A stretch of 6,990 nucleotides of DNA from CAZKNJ01 sp964554185 (GCA_964554185.1 CAZKNJ010000074.1:1-6990); one strand, 5' to 3'; positions 1 to 6,252 are shown, numbered from the stretch's first letter. Notes: generated by a model from the sequence alone, not told the origin. Translations and numbers: made by a program.

Positions 1-15
1 ATGCGAGTCTAACTA

Positions 16-24
16 TGCGATAAT
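16..24 (+). promoter_or_regulatory. Candidate extended -10 promoter element of the protease gene
   Basis: The bases TGC followed by GATAAT form an extended -10 motif with five of six matches to TATAAT. A -35 box would lie at or beyond the left edge of the window, so it cannot be judged. Transcription would begin near position 31, just before the GC-rich hairpin at 34-54, giving a leader of about 37 bases. The call rests on motif match only. Confidence 0.3.
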
Positions 25-33
25 ACAGCCATA

Positions 34-54
34 CGGGGCGGAGGAACCGCCCCG
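34..54 (+). other. GC-rich hairpin in the protease gene leader
   Basis: CGGGGCGG (34-41) and CCGCCCCG (47-54) are perfect reverse complements around the loop AGGAA. The hairpin ends 13 bases before the ATG and directly abuts the Shine-Dalgarno sequence AGGAG (57-61). No T-run follows, so it is not an intrinsic terminator of an upstream gene. If the -10 candidate at 19-24 is used, the stem-loop sits at the extreme 5' end of the mRNA, where such structures can slow decay or modulate translation. That role is inferred. Confidence 0.5.
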
Positions 55-67
55 GAAGGAGAGGGGA

Positions 68-1288
68 ATGAACATCAGCCGGACAGTAGCTGCCGTAATA
101 ATGGCGGTGATGGCGCTGGCGTGGGCGCTGCCCGCACTGGCGCAGGTTGCAAAGGATTCTACACTAGCGCTGGAGCCGCAGGCGGTCAGCGAAGCCGAAG
201 CCGCGCGCATATTGCGCGACACGCCGGTGGACGTGCCGCAGCTCATTGAGAAGGTGAAGCGCGGCATCGTGATCGTGTACCCCATTGAGCTTATCTCGCC
301 GCTGGCCGCGGAGATGTCGGGGCTGGGCTCCGGCTTTATCATTGATAAGCAGGGGCACATCATCACTAACGCGCATGTCGGCGGCAAGGCGTCGGTAGCC
401 CAGATCACGTTCTGGGACGGCTCCAACGAGCGGGCGACGGTGGTCGCGGTGGCGCCGTTCTACGACATCGCGTTGCTGAAGCTGGACGAGCCGGACCCGG
501 AGAAGCTCTTCCCGGTGACGCTGGGTGATTCTTCCAAGGTGGAGTCGGGAGAGCTGGCGCTGGCGATGGGCTCGCCGGGCGCGCAGGAGATGTTAGGGGT
601 AGACCGCAGCAACCCGTTTGAGTACTGGGGACTGCGCCAGACAGCGACCATGCGCGTTATCACCGGCCGCGACACCGACCTGACCTTCGAGATCGCCCAG
701 CACTTCTGGAACCGCTACAGCGGCAGCGCGCAGTACGGCCTGTCGTACGCGACGAACCTGCCGTACGTGTTCCGCGTGCAGGTGCCCATCAATCCGGGCA
801 ACTCCGGCGGCCCGCTGTTCAACCGCAACGGCGAAGTCGTGGGCATCAACACCTGGGGCGGCTCCTTCACGCTGTCGCAGCAGACGAACTTTGCCGTGCC
901 CATCAACTTCGCCAAGAACTTCGTGGTGGAGCAGCTGGAACACAAGCGCTACGACGTGCCGTGGCTCGGCATCCACTGCGTCTTCCCGCCGAATATCCGG
1001 GATACGAAAGGGTTCATTGAGTTCCGCGAGCGGATGCGGCCGGACGGGCTGTGGGTGTTCGGGGTGGAGCCCGATTCACCGGCGGCGATGGCCGGTTTGC
1101 GTAATGGTGACCACATCCTGTTGGTGAACGGCAAGCTGCCGCCCACGCCGGAGGAGTTCCGGACGATGGTGCTGCTCGGCGACATCGGCGAGGAGTACCA
1201 GCTCACGGTTGAGCGCAAGAACACGGAGTTCACCGCGCGGCTGAGCACCGTACCCAAGCCGCAGTACGTGATCAACTTCTCAGTCTGA
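68..1288 (+). CDS. Exported HtrA/Deg-like trypsin-type serine protease with one PDZ domain
   Basis: This 406-residue protein is predicted to act outside the cytoplasm as a quality-control or processing endopeptidase, as HtrA/Deg proteases do. Residues 1-25 form a signal peptide (Arg at position 5, a hydrophobic core, then ALA before Gln26 as a likely signal peptidase I site). The trypsin-like domain spans about 60-290 and carries a complete triad: His103 in TNAHV, Asp133 in YDIALL and Ser246 in GNSGGP. One PDZ domain follows at about 298-395, with the binding-loop-like PWLGI at 298-302 and the hallmark SPAAMAGLRNGDHILLVNG. Length fits one-PDZ family members. The stretch between MGSPG (167-171) and the serine loop is about 25-30 residues longer than in typical HtrA proteins and is aromatic-rich. 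The ATG is supported by AGGAG six bases upstream and by the signal peptide beginning there. No partner gene lies in the same direction nearby. The exact subfamily (DegP, DegQ, DegS) cannot be assigned, so no symbol is given. Confidence 0.93.
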   Translation: MNISRTVAAVIMAVMALAWALPALAQVAKDSTLALEPQAVSEAEAARILRDTPVDVPQLIEKVKRGIVIVYPIELISPLAAEMSGLGSGFIIDKQGHIITNAHVGGKASVAQITFWDGSNERATVVAVAPFYDIALLKLDEPDPEKLFPVTLGDSSKVESGELALAMGSPGAQEMLGVDRSNPFEYWGLRQTATMRVITGRDTDLTFEIAQHFWNRYSGSAQYGLSYATNLPYVFRVQVPINPGNSGGPLFNRNGEVVGINTWGGSFTLSQQTNFAVPINFAKNFVVEQLEHKRYDVPWLGIHCVFPPNIRDTKGFIEFRERMRPDGLWVFGVEPDSPAAMAGLRNGDHILLVNGKLPPTPEEFRTMVLLGDIGEEYQLTVERKNTEFTARLSTVPKPQYVINFSV

Positions 1289-1389
1289 GTTGGCGTCCAA
1301 ACCGGTAGGAGGCACGTGACGCGCGACTTTGCGCGCAAGGGGGTCCGGTGAATCGATGGCAGGCGTACACCACCGCCAGCGATACCGCC

Positions 1390-1401
1390 GGTGTTAACAC
1401 C
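1390..1401. repeat. Perfect 12-bp palindrome in the convergent spacer
   Basis: GGTGTTAACACC is a perfect palindrome in the 143-base gap between the protease stop and the stop of the minus-strand small gene. Its symmetry resembles a site for a dimeric DNA-binding protein, but it lies between two converging 3' ends, away from any promoter I can see. The rest of the gap shows only a weak GC hairpin (1321-1325 with 1332-1336) and no T-rich intrinsic terminator for either gene. Confidence 0.35.
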
Positions 1402-1431
1402 TAACCGCGTGCGCAGCTACGCGAATGCAGA

Positions 1432-1713
1432 TCAGTGGTGGCTAGTGGGGACGTAGGGTCGGCTCCGCGGGTTATCACCCATATTCTTCAGGCGCCACCT
1501 GATGCGGTCCCTCAGATCCGCGTACCTTTCTTCATCGATGCGCGAGCGGTGTTGGCCGCAGCCGCAAAACAGCTTCGAGCCGACCTTAAGCTCCGACCAG
1601 GCGTACTCCAACCGGTTGGAGCCGTCCGGACAGCTCACCTCAATGAACGGGGAACGCTCCTTCAAGATCACTCCCAGAAGCGCTTCCCTCAGTTCTAAGA
1701 CCTTTTCCTTCAA
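1432..1713 (-). CDS. Small cysteine-containing protein of unknown function, zinc-ribbon-like
   Basis: I do not recognise this 93-residue protein. It starts at TTG (1713) behind a G-rich Shine-Dalgarno-like GGGGG eight bases away, and a promoter (TTGCGA, 17 bases, TATACT) lies at 1773-1801. It has no signal peptide or membrane segment, so it is probably cytoplasmic. Residues 1-20 look helical, 21-58 hold Cys28 and the CGCG motif (Cys50, Cys52), and 59-77 form a charged helix rich in Arg, Asp and Glu. It aligns without gaps, at an offset of one residue, with the 94-residue minus-strand protein at 5837-6121: Pro22, Val26, Cys28, Gly45, Cys50, Ile59, Asp60, Ala65, Arg68 and Ile71 match. Compared with that protein, one CxxC knuckle is missing and the other is reduced to CxC, so metal binding may be altered or lost. 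Plus-strand frames over the same bases lack comparable start signals. Its function is unknown. Confidence 0.6.
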   Translation of the reverse strand: MKEKVLELREALLGVILKERSPFIEVSCPDGSNRLEYAWSELKVGSKLFCGCGQHRSRIDEERYADLRDRIRWRLKNMGDNPRSRPYVPTSHH

Positions 1714-1717
1714 ACCG

Positions 1718-1728
1718 TCTACCCCCTT
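1718..1728 (-). promoter_or_regulatory. Leader motif shared with the other small gene; also holds the Shine-Dalgarno site
   Basis: Read on the minus strand, AAGGGGGTAGA ends four bases before the TTG start. The identical 11 bases occur in the leader of the related minus-strand gene (6140-6150). Here the G-run is the only plausible ribosome-binding site. In the other leader a separate AGGAGG does that job, so the motif may have a second role or may be a relic of common descent. Confidence 0.4.
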
Positions 1729-1734
1729 TTGGGC

Positions 1735-1754
1735 CGTCCCGCTTTTTTGGGACG
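1735..1754. repeat. Inverted repeat between the divergent start regions
   Basis: CGTCCC (1735-1740) and GGGACG (1749-1754) are perfect reverse complements around an eight-base loop containing a run of six T. On the minus strand this hairpin lies in the leader of the small gene. On the plus strand it covers the -35 box of the lipoprotein promoter, so it could be an operator or an RNA hairpin. No direct evidence separates these. Confidence 0.4.
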
Positions 1755-1775
1755 AGTGATTGCTCCATCTATAGT
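1747..1775 (+). promoter_or_regulatory. Candidate promoter of the large lipoprotein gene
   Basis: TTGGGA (1747-1752) and TATAGT (1770-1775) are separated by 17 bases and match the sigma70 consensus at four of six and five of six positions. Transcription would start near 1782, giving an unusually long leader of about 170 bases before the ATG at 1951. The -10 box overlaps that of the oppositely oriented promoter for the small gene. Confidence 0.4.
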
Positions 1776-1801
1776 ATAAGGCTAATACGCCTGGTTCGCA
1801 A
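1773..1801 (-). promoter_or_regulatory. Candidate promoter of the minus-strand small gene
   Basis: On the minus strand, TTGCGA (1801-1796) and TATACT (1778-1773) are separated by 17 bases and match the sigma70 consensus at four of six and five of six positions. Transcription would start near 1766, leaving a leader of about 50 bases that includes the inverted repeat 1735-1754 and the shared motif 1718-1728. Confidence 0.4.
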
Positions 1802-1826
1802 GGTATGGCGGAGTGATGACAGGTTA

Positions 1827-1880
1827 AATCTTAGCCACGGCTGATTAGCCGAGGGGATCTATGCGGGAGAAAGGCTGATT
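1827..1880 (+). other. Potential structured RNA in the lipoprotein gene leader
   Basis: GGCTGATT occurs twice in direct orientation, at 1839-1846 and 1873-1880. AATC-TT-AGCC (1827-1836) can pair with the second copy through eight base pairs with a TT bulge, enclosing a small hairpin made by CGGCT (1838-1842) and AGCCG (1847-1851). The same upstream strand is also complementary to the first copy, so alternative pairings exist. The layout resembles a regulated leader, but it matches no riboswitch class that I recognise with confidence. Confidence 0.3.
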
Positions 1881-1923
1881 GGGAAACTTGCAAAGCTGTA
1901 CTTGTACGGGTAGAGTCTTCTCA

Positions 1924-1950
1924 CACGACATAGTCGTGGAGGGGGTCGCC
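1924..1950 (+). promoter_or_regulatory. Hairpin overlapping the ribosome-binding site of the lipoprotein gene
   Basis: CACGAC (1924-1929) and GTCGTG (1933-1938) form a perfect six-base-pair stem with loop ATA. Its last base is the first base of the Shine-Dalgarno run GGAGG (1938-1942), which lies eight bases before ATG 1951. This Shine-Dalgarno site decides the start: an in-frame TTG at 1879 would place 24 non-hydrophobic residues ahead of the signal peptide and has no comparable site. Confidence 0.5.
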
Positions 1951-4900
1951 ATGAGGGGTATTACTACTATCGTTGCGCGGGCTTTGACAGCCGCATTGAT
2001 TATCCTCTTGCTTTTCGCCTGCGGGCACGGGCAGCGTGCTTCGTTCGCGCCGCAGCTCGGCGATGTCAACGAGCCCGCCGCGTCAATCACTGCTGCTGAT
2101 GTAACCTGGCCCATGGCGCTTCCGCAGGACGCGCTCCAGCCCTGGGAGCGGGTGGATGGCAGCGGGAGAGTTGTAAGCAGCATCAATCTGGACTCGCAGT
2201 TCGTACCCGGGGTGGAGCGCTTCAGCGATGCGGGTGAGGTGGCTGATCTTGGCGAGGCCGCGAGCTTCGCCAGCGGCGCACCGGGTGCGGAAGCTGTGAG
2301 TTATGCCATCTACCGCATTCCGCTGGGAAGCGGACAGCCCGGGACGATAGCCGCCGATGTGAACCTGCACGGCGGAGGCTCATACTACCTGGGTGTCGCC
2401 GACTACAGCGCCGACACCTGGCGCTGGCACGGGCCGTTCTCGGTGAGCCATGTGCGGGTGTCGCTGCCCCACTACGAATACACTTCCACGCTGGGCAACC
2501 TGTTCGTCGCGGTGGTGGCCTACGATGGCGCGGCCTTTGATCTGGTGGGCCTGGGCGTGAATGCGCGGGATGACGCGGATAGCATTGCGCCCTCCATCCC
2601 TGAAGCACCCACGCTCACACCGGTGGCCGGTGGTTTGCACGTCAGATGGCTGCAGGTGGATGAGGAGGACTTGGCGGGATACCGCGTCTATGCCGACGGC
2701 AAAGAAGCCCTGGGCTACGTGGAGGGTGGCACCTCTGTGGTTATCCCTGCGACTGCGGAAACCGAAATCACTCTTACTGCCGTTGACCTTTCCGGTAATG
2801 AGAGCGAGGCATCGGAGGCGTCCACCGATTCACCACTCGCAGGTGATATTCCTACCATTGAACTCACTACCAGCGCGGCCAGCGGCGGACGCAACGCGGT
2901 GATTGGACTCACGGCATCGGGCGCCGAGACCTACGACTGGGATGTGGACGGCGACGGCACGTTTGATATCACCGGCGACACCAGTGGAACCGCCACCGCC
3001 TCCACCGCCAGCTATGGCATCATCCGCCCGGCGCTACGCGGGCACACAGCTGACGGTGGCTTTTCGCTCAGCGCCGTGTCTCTCATCATCGCCGGCAACT
3101 CCCGCCCGGTGGTTATGGCAACGGCTGATGTGACCAGCGGGCCTCCGCCGCTTGATGTGAACTTCACCATCGTCGCCGAAGACGACGACGGGACGATTGA
3201 CGAATACGCCTGGGACTTCGACGGCGACGGGACATTTGACGACTCATTGCCGACCGATCCCAGTCCGCTCGCGCACAGCTATGCCGACGCGGGCATGTAC
3301 AACGCGAAGTTCCGCGCTACCGACAACGACGGCGCCTGGGCGGTGGATACCGTTTCAATTAGCACTCTAAGCCTTGCACCGGTTGCCAGCCTAACGGTGA
3401 CGCCGGACGAAGTGATTCTCGGCATTGGCGATACGCCGCCTGATGTCATGATGGACGGCTCGGCGAGCACAGATCCTGAGGGCGGCCCGCTTGAGTTCTC
3501 ATTCGACTTCTACGGGGACAACTCGTTTTCCTTCTACCAGTCCGACCCCACGTATATGGACTTCTACCCCAATCCGGGAAAATACGAGCCCACTCTTCGT
3601 GTGAGGGATGAAGGAGGTTTAGTTTCGGAGATATCGAGGTTCGTGAACGTTTACAGGTTCTCGTCAATGGTCGTGGATGATACCAGCTTCACCGGTGAGT
3701 ACACCTCCATCTTTGACCTGAATGGCTTCCCCAGTATCTTCTACTATGACGCCGACGCCGGCGACCTCAGGTTCGTGAGAGCCGGTTACAAAGACGGAAG
3801 TTACTGGGACGAACCCGAGACCGTTGACGGCAAGGATGCGGATGTCGGGAGGTTTGCCTCGGTAGCGGTCGTCAATGGGCGTCCAGCCATCGCCTACTAT
3901 GACGCAACTAAGAGTGACCTCAAGTATGTTCGCGCCGAGAACACCACCGGCACGAGTTGGGGCACGCCGAGAGTCCTGGACACCGCAGGTAGTGTTGGTA
4001 CCCAACCCTCGCTAGCAGTGGTGAATGGCAATCCCGCGGTCAGCTACTACGACAACAGCAACAACAACCTTAAGTTCGTGCGGGCAAACGACGCGGATGG
4101 AGCGAGCTGGGGCGCGCCGATGACAGTTGACAGTAAGAACGGTACCGGCGACTACAACTCCCTTGCGGTTGTTAACGGGAATCCGGCGATAGCCTACAAC
4201 GACTGGGGTGACGGCGATCTCAGGTACATCCAAGCGACTGACGCCAACGGTGCAAGTTGGGGAACCCCGGTAGTAGTGGAGAGCGCCACCGAGGGACGTT
4301 ATGCCTCAATGGCCGTGGTGAATGGCAACCCGGCCATTGGCTACTATATGACTCCTGGCAGTGACCTCAATTACGTTCGTGCGATTGACGCCAACGGCTC
4401 AGCGTGGGGAGCACCGGTGACTGCGGACGGTACCGGCAGCACCGGCAGGTATGCGTCACTGAACGTGGTCAACGGTAATCCGGCGATAAGTTATCAATAC
4501 TCGACTGCGAGCGACTTGTATTACGTTAGGGCGACCAACGCTAACGGTACCGCGTGGGGTGCGCCTTTCGCGGTAGACACTGCGGGCGCGGTCGGTCCCT
4601 ACACCTCGCTCTATGTAGTTAACGGGAACCCGGCGATATCCTACTACGACGAAACCAACTTCGACTTGAAGTACGCGCGGGCAACAAACGCGGACGGCAG
4701 CGCATGGGCGGCGCCTGTCACGGCATATAGCACGGGAATTGTGGGCCAGTACACCTCGATGACGGTGGCGGCTGGGAACCCGGTGATTGCATATTTCGAT
4801 ATTACAGGGACTCGCCTTCTTCTTGCCCGTAGCACCGACGCGGACGGAACCGCGTGGAATAGCTACGTTGCGGACCCCGGGGATTACAACTTCGGTGAGT

Positions 4901-5751
4901 ATGCATCCGGCGCTGCGGTAGGCGGGCATCCCGCAGTTGCGTACTGCGACAGTTGGAACGGAGATTTGCGCTTTTGCCGGGCATCTGACGAAGCCGGCAC
5001 GTCGTGGGGCTATTCGGTTATCCTCGACTGTGAGGGTAACGTGGGCGACTACGCTTCACTTGCGATTGTCGCTTCCAATCCCGCAGTTGCGTATCAGGAC
5101 AGGAGTTTCATGTACCTCAAGTACGTTCGCGCTACTGATCCGACGGGAACGAACTGGGGCAGCCCAATCGTTGTGGACAACGGTGCCGGCAACGCCGTCG
5201 GTCAATACTCTTCGCTCGCGGTCGTGAACGGAAACCCCGCCATAAGCTACATCGATAGCTCGGATTACGACCTCCTTTACATCCGTGCAACCGACTCTGC
5301 GGGCGCCACTTGGGGCACACGCGTAATTGTGGTGAGTGATGATGATGTTGGGGAATACTCGTCCATGGCGGTAATAAACGGAAGCCCTGCAATCGTCTAC
5401 ACCGACACCACGAATAACCAGCTGGAGTTCGTTATCGCGAATGACGCCAACGGCAGCACCTGGGGAGCTCCTGTGGTGGTAGTTGATGGAGTGTCCACTG
5501 GCGACACAGTGCGGCTTGGAGAAAGAGACGGTCGTCCGGTAATCATTTACGGGGATAGCTCGGACGATGACCTGTGTTATGTAGAGGCTCTTAACTCAAG
5601 CGGCACCGTGTGGAAGCAGCTCAAGAAGGTCGACACGAAGGGGTATGTCGGAGAATACGCGTCGTTCATCGTTACGAAAGAAGGCTTGCCTCTAATCGCT
5701 TACCACGACTCGGACGGGTACTTGAAGTTCGCGACGCTCCGGCTGTACTGA
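1951..5751 (+). CDS. Large putative surface lipoprotein: FN3-like domain, three PKD-like domains and a 14-repeat beta-propeller region
   Basis: This 1266-residue protein is predicted to be exported and lipid-anchored. Residues 1-23 form a signal peptide ending LLLFA before Cys24; Phe at -2 is unusual for a lipobox, so anchoring is likely rather than certain. Residues 25-210 are an unrecognised, probably beta-rich region. About 211-300 resemble fibronectin type III. Three PKD-like domains follow (about 300-385, 385-475 and 477-568); the first two contain WDxDGDGTFD-type acidic turns (D331, D422) that could bind calcium, and the third is degenerate. Residues 569-1266 hold 14 repeats of 49-52 residues with the core pattern SLAVVNGNPAISYYD, then DLKYVRA, then a Trp-Gly-x-Pro-Val turn. 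Each repeat has the length of one four-stranded blade. The array begins with the end of a blade (569-580) and ends with the start of one (1233-1266). Such proteins usually bind ligands or mediate adhesion at the cell surface; no catalytic motif is visible and the ligand is unknown. Start chosen at ATG 1951 for its Shine-Dalgarno site and signal peptide. Confidence 0.85.
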   Translation: MRGITTIVARALTAALIILLLFACGHGQRASFAPQLGDVNEPAASITAADVTWPMALPQDALQPWERVDGSGRVVSSINLDSQFVPGVERFSDAGEVADLGEAASFASGAPGAEAVSYAIYRIPLGSGQPGTIAADVNLHGGGSYYLGVADYSADTWRWHGPFSVSHVRVSLPHYEYTSTLGNLFVAVVAYDGAAFDLVGLGVNARDDADSIAPSIPEAPTLTPVAGGLHVRWLQVDEEDLAGYRVYADGKEALGYVEGGTSVVIPATAETEITLTAVDLSGNESEASEASTDSPLAGDIPTIELTTSAASGGRNAVIGLTASGAETYDWDVDGDGTFDITGDTSGTATASTASYGIIRPALRGHTADGGFSLSAVSLIIAGNSRPVVMATADVTSGPPPLDVNFTIVAEDDDGTIDEYAWDFDGDGTFDDSLPTDPSPLAHSYADAGMYNAKFRATDNDGAWAVDTVSISTLSLAPVASLTVTPDEVILGIGDTPPDVMMDGSASTDPEGGPLEFSFDFYGDNSFSFYQSDPTYMDFYPNPGKYEPTLRVRDEGGLVSEISRFVNVYRFSSMVVDDTSFTGEYTSIFDLNGFPSIFYYDADAGDLRFVRAGYKDGSYWDEPETVDGKDADVGRFASVAVVNGRPAIAYYDATKSDLKYVRAENTTGTSWGTPRVLDTAGSVGTQPSLAVVNGNPAVSYYDNSNNNLKFVRANDADGASWGAPMTVDSKNGTGDYNSLAVVNGNPAIAYNDWGDGDLRYIQATDANGASWGTPVVVESATEGRYASMAVVNGNPAIGYYMTPGSDLNYVRAIDANGSAWGAPVTADGTGSTGRYASLNVVNGNPAISYQYSTASDLYYVRATNANGTAWGAPFAVDTAGAVGPYTSLYVVNGNPAISYYDETNFDLKYARATNADGSAWAAPVTAYSTGIVGQYTSMTVAAGNPVIAYFDITGTRLLLARSTDADGTAWNSYVADPGDYNFGEYASGAAVGGHPAVAYCDSWNGDLRFCRASDEAGTSWGYSVILDCEGNVGDYASLAIVASNPAVAYQDRSFMYLKYVRATDPTGTNWGSPIVVDNGAGNAVGQYSSLAVVNGNPAISYIDSSDYDLLYIRATDSAGATWGTRVIVVSDDDVGEYSSMAVINGSPAIVYTDTTNNQLEFVIANDANGSTWGAPVVVVDGVSTGDTVRLGERDGRPVIIYGDSSDDDLCYVEALNSSGTVWKQLKKVDTKGYVGEYASFIVTKEGLPLIAYHDSDGYLKFATLRLY
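3691..5748 (+). repeat. Fourteen tandem repeats of about 150 bases encoding propeller blades
   Basis: Repeat starts fall at 3691, 3844, 3994, 4144, 4291, 4441, 4591, 4741, 4891, 5041, 5197, 5347, 5497 and 5647. Eleven of the 13 complete units encode 49 or 50 residues; the units at 3691 and 5041 encode 51 and 52. The last unit has only 34 residues. Units from 3994 to 4740 are closest to consensus (VVNGNPA invariant or nearly so), while the first and the last two have drifted, as expected for arrays that grow internally. DNA identity is lower than protein similarity, so the expansion is not very recent. Confidence 0.85.
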
Positions 5752-5786
5752 TGGCCTTTGGTGTACAATGAAAGCGCCTTAAGAGG

Positions 5787-5838
5787 GCTGAGCCCTGCGG
5801 GCCGGGGGAGATGAGCCCGCAGGGCCGCTCAGCGTTTT
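5787..5838 (+). terminator. Intrinsic terminator after the lipoprotein gene
   Basis: GCTGAG (5787-5792) plus CCCTGCGGGC (5793-5802) pair with GCCCGCAGGG (5815-5824) and CTCAGC (5828-5833), a 16-bp GC-rich stem with a three-base bulge and a 12-base loop. TTTT (5835-5838) follows. The T-run overlaps the TAA stop of the converging minus-strand gene (5837-5839). The stem could also slow minus-strand transcription, but the bases beyond it on that side (CCTCTT) are a poor T-run. Confidence 0.75.
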
Positions 5839-6121
5839 ACGGTATCCAGAGACGGGGGTACTGCTCGCAGTCCGTCCGCCACCGGACCTTGAGGATCTCA
5901 GCTTGAATCATGCGCCGGATTTGCGCGAAAAGGAGCTGGTCAATGTAAACCCGGCCGCCGCAGCGGGAGCACGTGACCGAGACGCCGGGCGCGATGGTCT
6001 CACAGGAGCGGATTTCCATGGCTTCGCAGCCGTTGCAGCACACAGAGAGGTAGGGCCTGCCGCGGTGCAGTGTCACCTTCAGGTTGGGGCGCCTGGTGGC
6101 GCTTCTATTTCTGTTTTTCAT
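5837..6121 (-). CDS. Small zinc-ribbon-like protein of unknown function
   Basis: This 94-residue protein begins at ATG 6121 behind a near-perfect Shine-Dalgarno AAGGAGGT with eight bases of spacing, and a TATAAT box lies at 6168-6163. The N-terminus (1-22) is basic. Two CxxC knuckles, Cys29-x2-Cys32 and Cys51-x2-Cys54 followed by two glycines, are the arrangement expected of a four-cysteine zinc ribbon. Cys28, Cys40 and Cys85 are extra. A basic amphipathic helix with the pattern IDxxxFAxIRxxI (60-72) follows. There is no signal peptide. The protein resembles the 93-residue product at 1432-1713 over about 58 residues without gaps. Zinc ribbons of this size occur in nucleic-acid-binding proteins and in metal-site scaffolds; I cannot tell which applies and assign no function. 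It stands alone and converges on the lipoprotein gene, sharing its terminator region. Confidence 0.75.
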   Translation of the reverse strand: MKNRNRSATRRPNLKVTLHRGRPYLSVCCNGCEAMEIRSCETIAPGVSVTCSRCGGRVYIDQLLFAQIRRMIQAEILKVRWRTDCEQYPRLWIP

Positions 6122-6139
6122 CTAACTCAACCTCCTTTT

Positions 6140-6150
6140 TCTACCCCCTT
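6140..6150 (-). promoter_or_regulatory. Leader motif shared with the small gene at 1432-1713
   Basis: On the minus strand AAGGGGGTAGA is identical to the motif at 1718-1728. It lies just upstream of a separate Shine-Dalgarno AGGAGG (6136-6131) and downstream of the -10 box, so it would be part of the mRNA leader. Confidence 0.4.
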
Positions 6151-6162
6151 CAGCTCCACTTA

Positions 6163-6168
6163 ATTATA
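6163..6168 (-). promoter_or_regulatory. Consensus -10 box for the zinc-ribbon-like gene
   Basis: The minus strand reads TATAAT, a perfect -10 hexamer, 41 bases from the ATG. The bases where a -35 box should be (about 6185-6192) are G-rich on the plus strand and do not resemble TTGACA, so the promoter may need an activator or a different recognition mode. Confidence 0.4.
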
Positions 6169-6179
6169 CCCGTTCTAGC

Positions 6180-6216
6180 GGGAGTTTGGGACATGGGCGG
6201 GAGGGAGTTTGTGGGG
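6180..6216 (+). other. Guanine-run cluster with G-quadruplex potential
   Basis: Six runs of at least three G occur in 37 bases: 6180-6182, 6188-6190, 6195-6197, 6199-6201, 6203-6205 and 6213-6216, with loops of 5, 4, 1, 1 and 7 bases. Any four adjacent runs satisfy the usual quadruplex pattern. A direct repeat GGGAGTTTG (6180-6188 and 6203-6211) makes up part of the tract. It covers the -35 region of the minus-strand gene. Confidence 0.5.
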
Positions 6217-6252
6217 CAAACAACGGTCAGAGAATCCACCCAAACCTCGTAC

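Noticed and set aside
1321..1336. Terminator of the protease gene
   Set aside because: The stem is only five base pairs and no T-run follows.
1316..1351. Short frame GTG to TGA of 11 codons after a strong AGGAGG
   Set aside because: The spacing from AGGAGG to GTG is only three bases, and the peptide has no recognisable features. It may be a chance match or a gene remnant.
1838..1920. Class I cyclic-di-GMP riboswitch or hammerhead ribozyme in the leader
   Set aside because: GCAAAGC and GAAA are present, but the GGCAAACC segment, the second conserved helix and the CTGATGA core are absent or altered.
1879..1950. Upstream in-frame TTG start for the lipoprotein
   Set aside because: It would put 24 residues with two cysteines ahead of the signal peptide and lacks a Shine-Dalgarno; ATG 1951 has GGAGG at eight bases and begins a normal signal peptide.
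4456..4929. Long minus-strand open frame (157 codons) inside the repeat region, and similar minus-strand frames at 3664-4005 and 4012-4233
   Set aside because: They lie antisense to the repeat array, have no ribosome-binding site, and their Val/Arg-rich composition follows from the codon pattern of the plus-strand repeats.
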